Assembly (NCBI RefSeq): GCF_021458635.1
Contig: NZ_JAIRDQ010000001.1
Span: 1,054,001-1,118,000 of the forward strand
Source of the DNA: Bradyrhizobium monzae
Lineage (GTDB): Bacteria > Pseudomonadota > Alphaproteobacteria > Rhizobiales > Xanthobacteraceae
DNA length: 64,000 nt
Direction: 5' to 3'
In this document: one piece after another, positions 16,716 through 26,712 of the stretch
Layout: the number at the start of each line of letters is the position of its first letter
Position numbering within the stretch: the first letter of the stretch is position 1
The notes under the pieces: generated by a model
Told to the model about the DNA's origin: nothing
Databases searched by the model: none
The model's input: only the letters and a program-made list of their open reading frames with translations
Made by a program: the position numbers and the translations under genes

Positions 16716-17717
16716 TCAGTTCGTCGTGCTTTTTGCTGCCTTCAGGAACTCGTCGATCAGCGGCTGGCCGATGCGGCTTGCGGCGTCCTTGTAGACCGGC
16801 TCCATCGCCTTGCGCATCGCTTCGTCCTGCTCCGGCGTGAGCTTGATGATCTCGCTCTTGCCGCTCTTCTTGATCTCGGCGAGAGCGTCGTCGTTTTCCT
16901 TCTGCGACTGCGCGTTGTTGAAGTCGGTCGCCTCCTTCATCGCCTTCGACAGCTGGTCGCGAATGTCGGCCGGCAGATCGTCCCAGAACTTCTTGTTCAC
17001 GATCACGACGTAGCCGATGTAACCGTGATTGGTCTCGGTGATGTACTTCTGCACCTCGTGCATCTTCTGGGTATAGATGTTCGACCAGGTGTTCTCCTGG
17101 CCGTCGACCACGCCGGTCTGCAGCGCCTGGTAGACTTCCGAGAACGCCATCACCTGGGGCAGCGAACCGAGCGCCTTGAACTGCGCCTGCAGCACCCGCG
17201 AGGACTGGATGCGGAACTTGACGCCCTGATAATCGGCCGGTGCCACCAGCTTCTTGTTGGCGCTCATCTGCTTGAAGCCGTTGTCCCAATAGGCGAGGCC
17301 GGTGATGCCCTTCGGCTCGAGCAGCTTGAGCAGCCGCGTGCCGAGCGGACCTTCAGTTACCTTCCGCAGCGTCTTCAGATCGGGAAGGATGTAGGGCAGA
17401 TCGAACACCTCGAATTCGCGGATGCCGAGCGGGCCGAACTTGGAGTTGGACGGCGCCAGCATCTGCACGCTGCCGAGCTGAAGCGCCTCGAGCTCTTCCT
17501 TGTCCTTGTACAGCGTCGAGTTCGGATAGACCTCGATCTTGACCTTGCCGCCGGTGTACTTCTCGGCGAGTTCCTTGAACTTCTCGGACGCCTTGCCCTT
17601 CGGCGTGTCGGTCGCGACGACATGACTGAACTTGATGATGATCGGGTCGGCGCTGGCGGGTCCGGCAAGGCTCAAGGCCAATGCCGCGACGGATGCCGCG
17701 ATCGCGAAGGTGCGCAT
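16716..17717 (-). CDS. dctP: TRAP transporter solute-binding protein, DctP family
   Basis: 333 residues with a signal peptide cleaved after residue 23 (GPASA-DP). The mature protein begins IIIKFSHVVATDTPKGKASEKFKELAEKYTGG-like, and has the family's conserved Arg in GVKFRIQSS, which binds the ligand carboxylate, and VVDGQENTWSNIYTQ. It captures a C4-dicarboxylate or other organic acid in the periplasm for a DctQM permease. No DctQ or DctM gene is next to it, so it is an orphan whose partner lies elsewhere. It has its own terminator. Confidence 0.92.
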   Translation of the reverse strand: MRTFAIAASVAALALSLAGPASADPIIIKFSHVVATDTPKGKASEKFKELAEKYTGGKVKIEVYPNSTLYKDKEELEALQLGSVQMLAPSNSKFGPLGIREFEVFDLPYILPDLKTLRKVTEGPLGTRLLKLLEPKGITGLAYWDNGFKQMSANKKLVAPADYQGVKFRIQSSRVLQAQFKALGSLPQVMAFSEVYQALQTGVVDGQENTWSNIYTQKMHEVQKYITETNHGYIGYVVIVNKKFWDDLPADIRDQLSKAMKEATDFNNAQSQKENDDALAEIKKSGKSEIIKLTPEQDEAMRKAMEPVYKDAASRIGQPLIDEFLKAAKSTTN

Positions 17718-17870
17718 AATCTCTCCCTGTTGTTTTTGGGTCGCCCGGCGCGCGGGGGACCTATCCTCATGCCGGCAGCATCAATACAGGCCGGCGCACC
17801 TCGGTGCTATTGGCCGTTAGCAGGGCAGCTATTCGCAGTGAACGCCGCGAGCACTGCTGCGTCCCCTCTC

Positions 17871-17990
17871 CCGCTTGCGGGAGAGGGTTGGGGAGAGGGT
17901 GTCTCCGCATCGGGACACTCCCCGCATGGAGAGAACCCTCACGCCGCCCTTCGGGCGTCGGCCTCTCCCGCAAGCGGGAGAGGCGAAGCA
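17871..17990. repeat. inverted-repeat element (CCTCTCCCGC type)
   Basis: CCTCTCCCGCTTGCGGGAGAGG near 17871 and CCTCTCCCGCAAGCGGGAGAGG near 17967 flank about 75 bases that include a GCCGCCCTTCGGGCGTCGG hairpin. The same core occurs near 49512 and a variant at 53218, so it is a dispersed palindromic repeat. It separates dctP from leuA. Confidence 0.7.
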
Positions 17991-17994
17991 AGCC

Positions 17995-19557
<1,563 letters not shown>

Positions 19558-19594
19558 TGCAAAATTCCTTTTGAGCTTTTGCGCCGTCAGTCTG

Positions 19595-19672
19595 CTGGGC
19601 GCTTGAGGTGTCCGGTGATCTCGACCAACCCCTGAGCGCCCAGGCGCGTGGCGCCCAGCCGGCCCTCAGGGG
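19595..19672 (-). promoter_or_regulatory. candidate leuA attenuator (mutually exclusive hairpins)
   Basis: Two perfect inverted repeats compete. The 8-bp pair 19665-19672 / 19629-19636 (CCCCTGAG with CTCAGGGG) covers the leader stop codon. The 9-bp pair 19635-19643 / 19595-19603 (CTGGGCGCT with AGCGCCCAG) overlaps the second arm of the first by two bases. Switching by a ribosome stalled on leader Leu codons is plausible. No T-run follows, so if it acts it may be by translation or Rho. Confidence 0.5.
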
Positions 19673-19785
19673 CAAGTAAGAAGAAGGCCGCCAATAAGGA
19701 GGGTGGGCAGCAGCGCGGCCGGGATCGTGGCGGCGGCCAGAGCCACCTCCCCCGAAATCCCATCAATTTGGCCGCGAATCAGCAT
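19666..19785 (-). CDS. probable leucine-rich leader peptide of leuA
   Basis: 39 codons from ATG 19785 to TGA 19666, ending 108 bases before leuA. The last 15 residues are ALLPTLLIGGLLLTCP-like, with seven Leu codons and one Ile, and the stop codon lies inside the first hairpin arm. Leader peptides with leucine runs ahead of leuA are a known attenuation device in proteobacteria. AAGGG sits about ten bases upstream. No other product function is likely. Confidence 0.55.
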   Translation of the reverse strand: MLIRGQIDGISGEVALAAATIPAALLPTLLIGGLLLTCP

Positions 19786-20018
19786 TGCCAGACCCTTTTG
19801 AGCCCCAAATCGTCGGTCAAAACCGTTGACGGTTGGTTGCCGGGAGGCCCAATGCGTCGTTTCTAGACGAGAAATAGCAGCAACTGCAACGCCAAAAGAT
19901 GGTCAGGGGGGCTGACCTGACCCGGCCGCCGGTCTCCGTGTCCCGGACACGCTGCAGCGCGGACGCGTCGCCGCGTCCGGGGCACGGACTGAACTATGGC
20001 GTACGCTGCCTCCACAAT

Positions 20019-20098
20019 CGTCATTGCGAGCGGAGCGAAGCAATCCAGAATCCCTCCGCGGAACGACTCTGGATTGCTTCGCTGCGCTCGCAATGACG
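20019..20098. repeat. 80-bp dispersed palindromic repeat
   Basis: CGTCATTGCGAGCGGAGCGA at one end and its near-complement TCGCTGCGCTCGCAATGACG at the other, with AATCCAGAATC / GACTCTGGATT inside. It can fold into one long hairpin. I recognise this unit as common between genes of Bradyrhizobium and relatives. Confidence 0.75.
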
Positions 20099-20199
20099 GA
20101 GCAAGCGGTGGCATTGTGATCCTCCACTAGACATTTCATCTCGTAGACACACCCTCGCGTCCTCGCGGCGCGTTTCGCCCGAGTTTTGCTCTTCGTTTC

Positions 20200-20830
20200 A
20201 TGCCCTCTTCAAACAAAGGGCGCAGGGAAGGCCGGGTGCCGGCTGGCACCCACGGTCCGCTGTGCGCATGTAGCGCAAAAGAACTGCACAGCGGCATACA
20301 GGTGAAGCCGAACACACGGCCTTCCCTGCGCGATGGTTGGACGGCTTATGCCGTGCTCTCCCGGGAGCCGAATTCCTTCTGGCCTCCCTCACCTCACGGA
20401 ATTCGCCGGCACCGCGCCGGTTGGCGCCAATGCCGCATCCGCAAGACTTGACCGTAGCGACGACGGCCGGGACCACACGGTTTTGCCGTACGCGGACTTT
20501 CCGGCTTCGCCAAAAGGCTTCGCCGGACATCAAGCGCCGTTCGTACAACGCGGCTTGCGAGACGCTCACGGGGTTCGGCTCAATCCATCGCCCCGCCCTG
20601 CACTCGCATCCGCGACGGCGCTGCTCGCGTCCACCGCAACCCGATCCGCGGCTCGTGACGACGTACGACCGCCCCTTTTCGCCGGATCAGGATGGGCGAT
20701 ACATACGATAAAACCGAAATTCGGTAAAGTGGAATATTTGGCGTAGGGCGGTTGACCCAGCGGCTGGTGTTTCGCCCGACGGGTAGCGCAAGGGATTGTA
20801 GCCCCGCAGGGAGCGATGCTTACCGCAGTC
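20200..20830. repeat. large dispersed non-coding block (Bradyrhizobium-type), often mis-annotated as ORFs
   Basis: The block from ATGCCCTCTTCAAACAAAGG to GCGCAAGGGATTGTAGCC matches, by memory, a sequence found many times in Bradyrhizobium genomes, where its frames are annotated as short hypothetical proteins. Stop-poor frames overlap in several phases here and none has a ribosome site, which argues for a non-coding role or a decayed element. Its ends are approximate. Confidence 0.5.
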
Positions 20831-20832
20831 GA

Positions 20833-20958
20833 GCCGTCATCCTGAGGTGCGAGCCCTGCGATGCATATGCATCGCAGGGTGAAGCCTCGAAGGATGAGCC
20901 ACGCGCGCCTCCGGCCCATCCTCGAGGCGCGCAAGGGCGCGCACCTCAGGATGACGGC
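20833..20958. repeat. 126-bp inverted-repeat unit
   Basis: Perfect 18-bp terminal arms GCCGTCATCCTGAGGTGC (20833-20850) and GCACCTCAGGATGACGGC (20941-20958). Inside is a perfect 26-bp palindrome at 20854-20879 centred on GCATATGC and a second GC-rich stem. This is a miniature, MITE-like or REP-like unit. Confidence 0.7.
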
Positions 20959-20999
20959 TGAGCTTGTGGCAAGGCAAAATCGTAACGTGGTCTGGAGGC

Positions 21000-21248
21000 C
21001 TACCCCGTGCGACGCGAACGGGCCCTGCTTTCCCAGCGGTCCAGCATCTGGCCGAGTTCACCAACGGCGGGGGACGGAGTTTCGTTGGTGTTGGCGGGAA
21101 CGGTGGGACTGAGCCAGTCAGGCTGCGTGTAGCCGCCCGAGCGGCGAGCCTTGGCACGCCGTTTGCGGGACTGGAAATCGCGCGTGAAATAGCCGGCCGC
21201 ATACGCGATCCCGAGCAACACGATCAATGTGATGATACCCTGCACCAT
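21000..21248 (-). CDS. small single-TM membrane protein
   Basis: 82 residues from ATG 21248 (AAAGGG nine bases upstream); a longer frame to 21365 is not supported. An N-terminal membrane segment (about residues 3-20, GIITLIVLLGIAYAAGYF) is followed by a basic stretch KRRAKARR and a soluble tail ending in a helix with LGQMLDRWESRARSRR. Family not recognised. Confidence 0.55.
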   Translation of the reverse strand: MVQGIITLIVLLGIAYAAGYFTRDFQSRKRRAKARRSGGYTQPDWLSPTVPANTNETPSPAVGELGQMLDRWESRARSRRTG

Positions 21249-21545
21249 TGGCTGCGGCCCTTTCTTCCAAGGTTTCTGCGCAGCAATAGGGGCAAGGTCA
21301 AGGCTTGACAGGGCCCAAACTGGGGCTCGGTCAATTGGCCAAGGGCGCGCGAATTGTCGGGTCACACCGTGCAGAACGGCCGTTCACATTTATTCCCGCA
21401 TGAATCCGCAAATTGACGAATTCAACCATCTCTAAATTGCGCAGACGACGCGACGGCAGCCCTCGCAACTCATCGCGGACGGGACTAACCTTGGGTTGCT
21501 CGGCTGGATCAACCGGCTAGCTGAATATAACCAGGGAGGACGCGA

Positions 21546-22769
21546 ATGACACGCCAACAGCAGCGTGAGCAGGATGCCGCGCTTTCACGACGGACGTTGG
21601 TCCAGGGACTTGCGCTCGGTGCCGCGGCCACGATGGCCGGAACGGGCGCCGCGCTGGCCCAGGCCGGACCTGCCGCCCCGCCGACGACGATCACCACACC
21701 GCCGCGCGACTTCGGCCCCCATGGCGCACCGACCACCTATTTCTGGGACCCCGATATCATCGCGGTCGATCCCTCCTTCAACGATCTGGCGCAGCCCAAC
21801 ACCGCGATCAAGCGGCTCTATACCGGCGTGCTCTGGGCCGAAGGTCCGGCATGGAGCGCCCAAGGCCGCTATCTGCTCTGGAGCGACATTCCCAACAACA
21901 GGCAGATGCGCTGGAGCGAGGATGACGGCCGCGTCAGCGTGTTCCGCACGCCCTCCAACAATTCCAACGGCAACTCGTTCGACTTCCAGGGCCGCCAGCT
22001 CTCCTGCGAGCATCTGACCCGGCGGGTGACGCGCTACGAGCACGACGGCACCGCCGCCGTGCTGTGCGACAATTACAACGGCAAGAAGCTGAACTCGCCG
22101 AACGACGTGGTCGCGCATCCCGACGGCAGTTACTGGTTCACCGATCCGCCCTATGGCGGCCAGCTTTATGAAGGTGAGCCCGACGCGGCGGGCGGACCGA
22201 GCAATGCAGGCGGCAAGCTCAATCCCCGGATCGGACAGCCAGCCGGCTTCACACCGGGCAAGCGCGAGCTGCCGACCAATTGCTATCGCATCGACCCAAG
22301 CGGCCGCGTCGATCTCGTCGTCACCGAGGAGCAGGTGCCCGATCCCAATGGCCTGTGCTTCTCGCCCGACTTCAAGAAGCTCTACGTCGTCTCGACCGGC
22401 AAGGGACCGGGCGACACCGGTCCGGGCGGCAAGGGCGAAATTTTCGTGTTCGATGTCGGCAGCGACAACAAGCTGTCCAATCTGAAGCGCTTCTCCGATT
22501 GCGTGATCGACGGCGTGAAGTGCGGGCCGGATGGCGTGCGCTGCGACGTCAACGGCAATGTCTGGGCTTCCAGCAATGCCGGTCGCGCGGTCGGCTATAA
22601 CGGCGTGACCGTGTGGTCACCCGAAGGCAAATTGCTCGGCCGCATTCGCCTGCCGGAAGTCTGCGGCAACATCTGCTTCGGCGGGCCGAAGCGCAACCGC
22701 CTGTTCATGGCCGCGAGCCAGTCGCTCTACGCGGTGTTCACCGCGACGCAAGGTGCGGGGCCGGGCTGA
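21546..22769 (+). CDS. Tat-exported SMP-30/gluconolactonase family protein
   Basis: 407 residues. The twin-arginine leader SRRTLVQGLALGAAATMAG ends near residue 39, so it is exported folded. The beta-propeller has LWAEGPAWSAQGRYLLWSDIP, where the Glu is the first metal ligand, LNSPNDVVAHPDGSYWFTDPPYG with the Asn/Asp ligands, and DPNGLCFSPDFKKLYVVSTG. These enzymes hydrolyse sugar-acid lactones. It is a paralogue of the cytoplasmic-looking lactonase at 31499 on the far side of the transporter. GGAGG precedes the ATG. Confidence 0.88.
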   Translation: MTRQQQREQDAALSRRTLVQGLALGAAATMAGTGAALAQAGPAAPPTTITTPPRDFGPHGAPTTYFWDPDIIAVDPSFNDLAQPNTAIKRLYTGVLWAEGPAWSAQGRYLLWSDIPNNRQMRWSEDDGRVSVFRTPSNNSNGNSFDFQGRQLSCEHLTRRVTRYEHDGTAAVLCDNYNGKKLNSPNDVVAHPDGSYWFTDPPYGGQLYEGEPDAAGGPSNAGGKLNPRIGQPAGFTPGKRELPTNCYRIDPSGRVDLVVTEEQVPDPNGLCFSPDFKKLYVVSTGKGPGDTGPGGKGEIFVFDVGSDNKLSNLKRFSDCVIDGVKCGPDGVRCDVNGNVWASSNAGRAVGYNGVTVWSPEGKLLGRIRLPEVCGNICFGGPKRNRLFMAASQSLYAVFTATQGAGPG

Positions 22770-22901
22770 AGCAGAGCGCAAGTCGAGCTGCGAGACGGCG
22801 CCGGCGTGCCTCGCCGGCGCCGAATTGTTTGGATGATCGGATCGATGCGCGAACATCGAGGCAGCACGTGACTTCCGGGCGGAGCGCGTGATAATTGAAT
22901 C

Positions 22902-24020
22902 ATGGCAGACAAAATTCGCGTCGTTGTTCTCTATGGCGGCAGGTCCGGTGAGCACGAGGTCTCGCTGAAATCGGCCGCCTCCGTGCTCCGGCATCTCGAC
23001 CGCGCGCGTTTCGAGGTGATCCCGGTCTCCATCGACAAGACAGGTCGCTGGCAGTGGAACGATCCTGCCGGGATCGATCCGGCGCAGGCGGCCTTGCCGA
23101 TTCTGCCCGATGCGCCCGAGATGCGGTTCGCCCGAGGCGCCGACGGATGTGGCGTTCTCATGCCGATCTCCGAAAGCGCGACAGACCCGATCGAGATCGA
23201 CGTCGTGTTTCCGGTCATGCACGGCCCGCTTTGCGAGGACGGCACCCTGCAGGGCCTGCTGGAGCTGGCCGAGGTCGCCTATGTCGGCTCGGGCGTTCTC
23301 GCCTCCGCCGTCAGCATGGACAAGGATGTCGCCAAGCGGCTCGCGGAATTCGCCGGCGTTCCGGTCGCGCCCTATCGCGTGCTCACCCGCAAGGCCTTCA
23401 CCGCCGACCGCGCCGCGTCACTCGCCAGGGCGGTCGAGGGTTTGAGCCTGCCGGTGTTCGTCAAGCCGTGCAACATGGGCTCCAGCGTCGGCATTCACAA
23501 GGTGAAGACCTTTGATGCGCTTGGCCCTGCGCTCGATGATGCGTTTCGCTATGACGTCAAGGTGCTGGTCGAACAGGGTATCGACGCGCGCGAAATCGAG
23601 GTCGCGGTGCTCGAGGGCGAGACGCTGTTTGCGAGCGTCGCCAGCGAACTCAATCCGAACGCCCAGCACGAATTCTATTCCTACGAGGCCAAATATCTCG
23701 ATCCCGACGGCGCCCGCGTCGATCTTCCGGCCAGGCTCGACGCGACGCAGATGCAGCGCGTGCGCGCGCTCGCGGTGCAAGTGTTCGCGGCGCTCGAATG
23801 CAGCGACCTCGCGCGGGTCGATTTCTTCCTCGACCGGCAAACCGGCGAATTCTGTTTCAACGAGATCAACACCCTGCCCGGCTTCACGTCGATCAGCATG
23901 TATCCGAAGATGATGGAAGCCTCGGGCGTGCCATATGGGGAGCTGCTGACGCGCCTCGTCCATCTGGCGCTGGACCGCTACCAGCAGCGCCATGCCCTGG
24001 AACGCGGCTATTCGAGCTAG
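22902..24020 (+). CDS. ddl: D-alanine--D-alanine ligase
   Basis: 372 residues. The N-terminal fold has VVLYGGRSGEHEVSLKSA, the ligase signature with catalytic Glu; the ATP-grasp part has VKPCNMGSSVGIHKVK and ARVDFFLDRQTGEFCFNEINTLPGFTSISMYP-like, with the Asp/Glu/Asn metal ligands. It joins two D-Ala for peptidoglycan precursors in the cytoplasm. It stands outside any mur/fts cluster, like a DdlA-type second copy, inside a transport locus. Whether it serves cell wall synthesis or another D-amino acid role cannot be told. Confidence 0.93.
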   Translation: MADKIRVVVLYGGRSGEHEVSLKSAASVLRHLDRARFEVIPVSIDKTGRWQWNDPAGIDPAQAALPILPDAPEMRFARGADGCGVLMPISESATDPIEIDVVFPVMHGPLCEDGTLQGLLELAEVAYVGSGVLASAVSMDKDVAKRLAEFAGVPVAPYRVLTRKAFTADRAASLARAVEGLSLPVFVKPCNMGSSVGIHKVKTFDALGPALDDAFRYDVKVLVEQGIDAREIEVAVLEGETLFASVASELNPNAQHEFYSYEAKYLDPDGARVDLPARLDATQMQRVRALAVQVFAALECSDLARVDFFLDRQTGEFCFNEINTLPGFTSISMYPKMMEASGVPYGELLTRLVHLALDRYQQRHALERGYSS

Positions 24021-24059
24021 GTTGTCTCCGCGAACGTAGGCCGGATCGGGAAGCAAGCC

Positions 24060-25163
24060 ATGCGCGTTGTGATCTGCGGCGGCGGCGTGATCGGGGCCTG
24101 CACCGCCTACTTCCTCCGCCGCCACGGCGTCGATGTCATCGTCGTCGAACGGACCGAAGTGGCGGCTGCGGCTTCCGGCAAGGCCGGCGGCTTTCTGGCG
24201 CGCGACTGGTGTGCGGGCACGCCGCTCGATGCGCTGGCGCGACGCAGTTTTGCGCTTCACGCGCAACTGCCGGGGGAGATCGCGGGCGATTGGGGTCACC
24301 GCCCGATGAGCGCCTATGGCGGCTATGTTGCACCTGATGGCGATCCGCGCCGGAATGCGCCATCCGCGCTCGACTGGCTCGGCGACGGCGTCGTCATCAC
24401 GCAACGCATCGGCACCCCCGAGACGACCGCGATCGTTCATCCCCGAAAATTCACGTCGGCCGTGATGAACGCGGCGCTGGCGCGAGGCGCCGAGCTTCGC
24501 GTTGGCCGCATCACCGGCATCTTGCACGATTCCAATGGCACGGCGTCGAAGGGCGTGGAGATCGAAGGCAGCATCATCGAAGCGGATGCCATTGTGATCG
24601 CGATGGGACCATGGTCGCTGCTCGCGGCGCAATGGATGAGCCTCCCCGCTGTCTATGGCCAGCGCAGCCCGAGCATCGTCTACGACATCGGCCCCAACGT
24701 GCCGGCCGATGCGTTGTTCCTGGAATGCGAGACGGATGGCAGCGCCGTGTCGATCGAGGTCTTTCCGCGCGCCGACGGCAGCACGCATGTCACCGCGCTC
24801 TCCGACATCGCACCGCTGCCGCTCGACCCGGCGACGGTGACGCCGGACCGCGATGCGATCGCGCGCCTGCAAGCCATGTCCGAACGGTTATCGCCGCTGT
24901 TTCGTTCCGACAGGATCATCGCGCAGCAGGCCTGCTTCCGTCCCGTGACGGAGGACGGCCTGCCGTTGATCGGCCGGGTGCCGCAGAGCGACGGGCTCTA
25001 TGTCGCGACCGGACACAATGTGTGGGGCATCCTGAATGCGCCCGCGACCGGCGAGGCCATGGCGCAACTCATCGCCGACGGCGCAGCGCACGAGGTGGAT
25101 CTCGCGCCGTTCGATCCCGCGCGGCTCGCGCCGCTTGACCCGTCGCTGTTGCAAGCGCGCTGA
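24060..25163 (+). CDS. FAD-dependent oxidoreductase, DAO family
   Basis: 367 residues. The N-terminus VVICGGGVIGACTAYFLRRHG is an FAD-binding GxGxxG fold, followed by the Glu that binds ribose (VVERTE). The C-terminal part has CFRPVTEDGLPLIGRVPQSDGLYVATGHNVWGI, the DAO-family hinge against the isoalloxazine. Members oxidise D-amino acids, glycine, sarcosine or similar amines; no residue here fixes the substrate. It follows ddl by 39 bases and precedes a branched-chain-type transporter, consistent with amino-compound catabolism. Confidence 0.85.
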   Translation: MRVVICGGGVIGACTAYFLRRHGVDVIVVERTEVAAAASGKAGGFLARDWCAGTPLDALARRSFALHAQLPGEIAGDWGHRPMSAYGGYVAPDGDPRRNAPSALDWLGDGVVITQRIGTPETTAIVHPRKFTSAVMNAALARGAELRVGRITGILHDSNGTASKGVEIEGSIIEADAIVIAMGPWSLLAAQWMSLPAVYGQRSPSIVYDIGPNVPADALFLECETDGSAVSIEVFPRADGSTHVTALSDIAPLPLDPATVTPDRDAIARLQAMSERLSPLFRSDRIIAQQACFRPVTEDGLPLIGRVPQSDGLYVATGHNVWGILNAPATGEAMAQLIADGAAHEVDLAPFDPARLAPLDPSLLQAR

Positions 25164-25376
25164 GCGACCAGCATCGCCGCCGCCGCAACGTACGCGCATG
25201 GCCTTCGTCGAAATCTGCATGCCTGCGCGCGCTCGAACGCCTGCAATTTATGCAAGCGCTAGACTTTAGTCCCCATCGTACAATCCTGAATACAGTTTCA
25301 CTTGCCGGGGATTCTCTCGTCGTTATAGTCCCGCCCCAATAGCTCAAAGAAGCTTTGGTTCAAGGGAGAGAACAAC

Positions 25377-26621
25377 ATGAATAAAGCACTCTCTGGTGCA
25401 TTGCGAAGTGCGTTTGGTGCGGTCGCGACCGGCGCATTGTTGGCGGCTTCCAGCCCCGCCTTTGCGGCCGATCCGATCAGGATCGGCGTCATCGCGGAAG
25501 CGCAGGCGATTGCCGGCGCATCGATCCCGCAGGCGGCGCAGCTCGCCGCCGACGAGATCAACGCCGCCGGCGGCGTCGACGGCCGCAAGATCGAAATCAT
25601 CGGCTACGACAACCACTCTTCCTCGGCGGACTCGGTGCGTGCCTTCCAGCGCGCGGTGAACGAGGACAAGGTCAACGCGGTCATCGCCAGCTACATCAGC
25701 GAGGTGGTGCTGGCGCTTGAGCCCTGGGCGTCGCGGCTGAAGACGCCGTTCGTCACGCCGGGTGCGGCCTCCAACGAGATCAGCAAGAGCGTTCACGCCG
25801 ATTACGAGAAGAACAAGTACACCTTCCACGGCTACCTGACGTCAGCGGCGCTGGCGCTCTCGGTGTGCGACGGCGCCAAGGACCTGCTCGTCGACAAGAT
25901 GCACATGAAGACGGCCGTCATCATGAGCGAGGACGCCGCCTGGACCAAGCCGCTCGACGTCGGCTACGAGGAATGCCTGCCCAAGATCGGGCTGAAAGTG
26001 CTCGACCACATCCGCTTCTCGCCCGACACCACCGACTTCACACCGATCTTCAACAAGATCGAGGGCTCGAAGCCCGACGTGATCATCACCGGCATCTCCC
26101 ATGTCGGCGTGCAGCCGACGGTGCAGTGGAAGAACCAACAGGTGCCGATCCCGATGTTCGGCATCTCCTCGCAGGCGACCAACGAGACCTTCGGCAAGGA
26201 CACCAACCAGGCGGCCGAAGGCGTGCTCTATCAGGGCGTCTCCGGCCCCGGCGTTGCGGTGACACCGAAGTCGGTGCCGTTCGCGGAAAACTTCAAGAAG
26301 AAGTTCGGCAACTACCCGTCCTACGCCGGCTACACCGCCTATGACGAGGTCTATTACATCGCCGACGCGGTGAAGCGCGCCGGCTCGACCGATGCCGACA
26401 AGCTGGTCGACGCGCTGGAGAAGACCGACTGGGAAGGCACGATCGGCCGCGTCCAGTTCTACGGCAAGGACGATCCGTTCACGCACTCGATCAAATACGG
26501 CAAGGGCCTGATCACCGGGCTGATGCTGCAATGGCAGGACGGCAAGCAGAGCGCAGTCTGGCCCAAGGACGTCGCCAAGGTCGATCTCAAGTTCCCGAGC
26601 TTCATCAAGCTCGGCAACTGA
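25377..26621 (+). CDS. branched-chain-type ABC transporter solute-binding protein (copy 1)
   Basis: 414 residues with a signal peptide ending near residue 30 (SSPAFAADP). The type-1 periplasmic binding fold shows IRIGVIAEAQAIAG, AADEINAAGGVDGRK, the SSSADSVRAFQRAV helix, and VQPTVQWKNQQVPIPMFG. It is the first gene of the transporter operon and closely matches the protein at 30039 through most of its length. An intercistronic hairpin follows, which may keep this gene's transcript abundant. GGGAGAG precedes the ATG. Confidence 0.9.
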   Translation: MNKALSGALRSAFGAVATGALLAASSPAFAADPIRIGVIAEAQAIAGASIPQAAQLAADEINAAGGVDGRKIEIIGYDNHSSSADSVRAFQRAVNEDKVNAVIASYISEVVLALEPWASRLKTPFVTPGAASNEISKSVHADYEKNKYTFHGYLTSAALALSVCDGAKDLLVDKMHMKTAVIMSEDAAWTKPLDVGYEECLPKIGLKVLDHIRFSPDTTDFTPIFNKIEGSKPDVIITGISHVGVQPTVQWKNQQVPIPMFGISSQATNETFGKDTNQAAEGVLYQGVSGPGVAVTPKSVPFAENFKKKFGNYPSYAGYTAYDEVYYIADAVKRAGSTDADKLVDALEKTDWEGTIGRVQFYGKDDPFTHSIKYGKGLITGLMLQWQDGKQSAVWPKDVAKVDLKFPSFIKLGN

Positions 26622-26629
26622 TTGGACAT

Positions 26630-26654
26630 GCTCCCGGGACCACCTCCCGGGAGC
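26630..26654 (+). promoter_or_regulatory. intercistronic hairpin
   Basis: GCTCCCGGGA / TCCCGGGAGC, a perfect 10-bp stem with a 5-base loop, nine bases after the binding-protein stop. No T-run follows. Such hairpins after binding-protein genes partly terminate or protect the upstream mRNA. Confidence 0.6.
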
Positions 26655-26712
26655 TTCCATTTGCGGCGCCCCGCAGCACCTTCCCTCCAGTGAGACTCTT
26701 GGCCAATCATAG

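Larger units (their letters stand above)
19786..20999. other. 1.2-kb non-coding region rich in repeats
   Basis: No credible gene. It contains an 80-bp palindromic repeat, a large block that I recognise as a dispersed Bradyrhizobium sequence, and a 126-bp inverted-repeat unit (separate entries). Overlapping frames in all phases look random. Confidence 0.6.

Noticed and set aside
19648..19866. 72-codon plus-strand ORF upstream of leuA
   Set aside because: No ribosome site; Lys/Arg-rich shadow of the leader peptide region on the other strand.
20200..20746. Several overlapping hypothetical ORFs (83-137 codons)
   Set aside because: Frames overlap in multiple phases without ribosome sites; the DNA looks like a dispersed non-coding block.
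21412..21424. FixK-like site TTGACGAATTCAA
   Set aside because: The half-sites are five bases apart instead of six, so it does not fit the FNR/FixK spacing.
23418..24872. 484-codon minus-strand frame across ddl and the FAD oxidoreductase
   Set aside because: It spans two genuine genes and their gap, with the composition of a GC-bias shadow.
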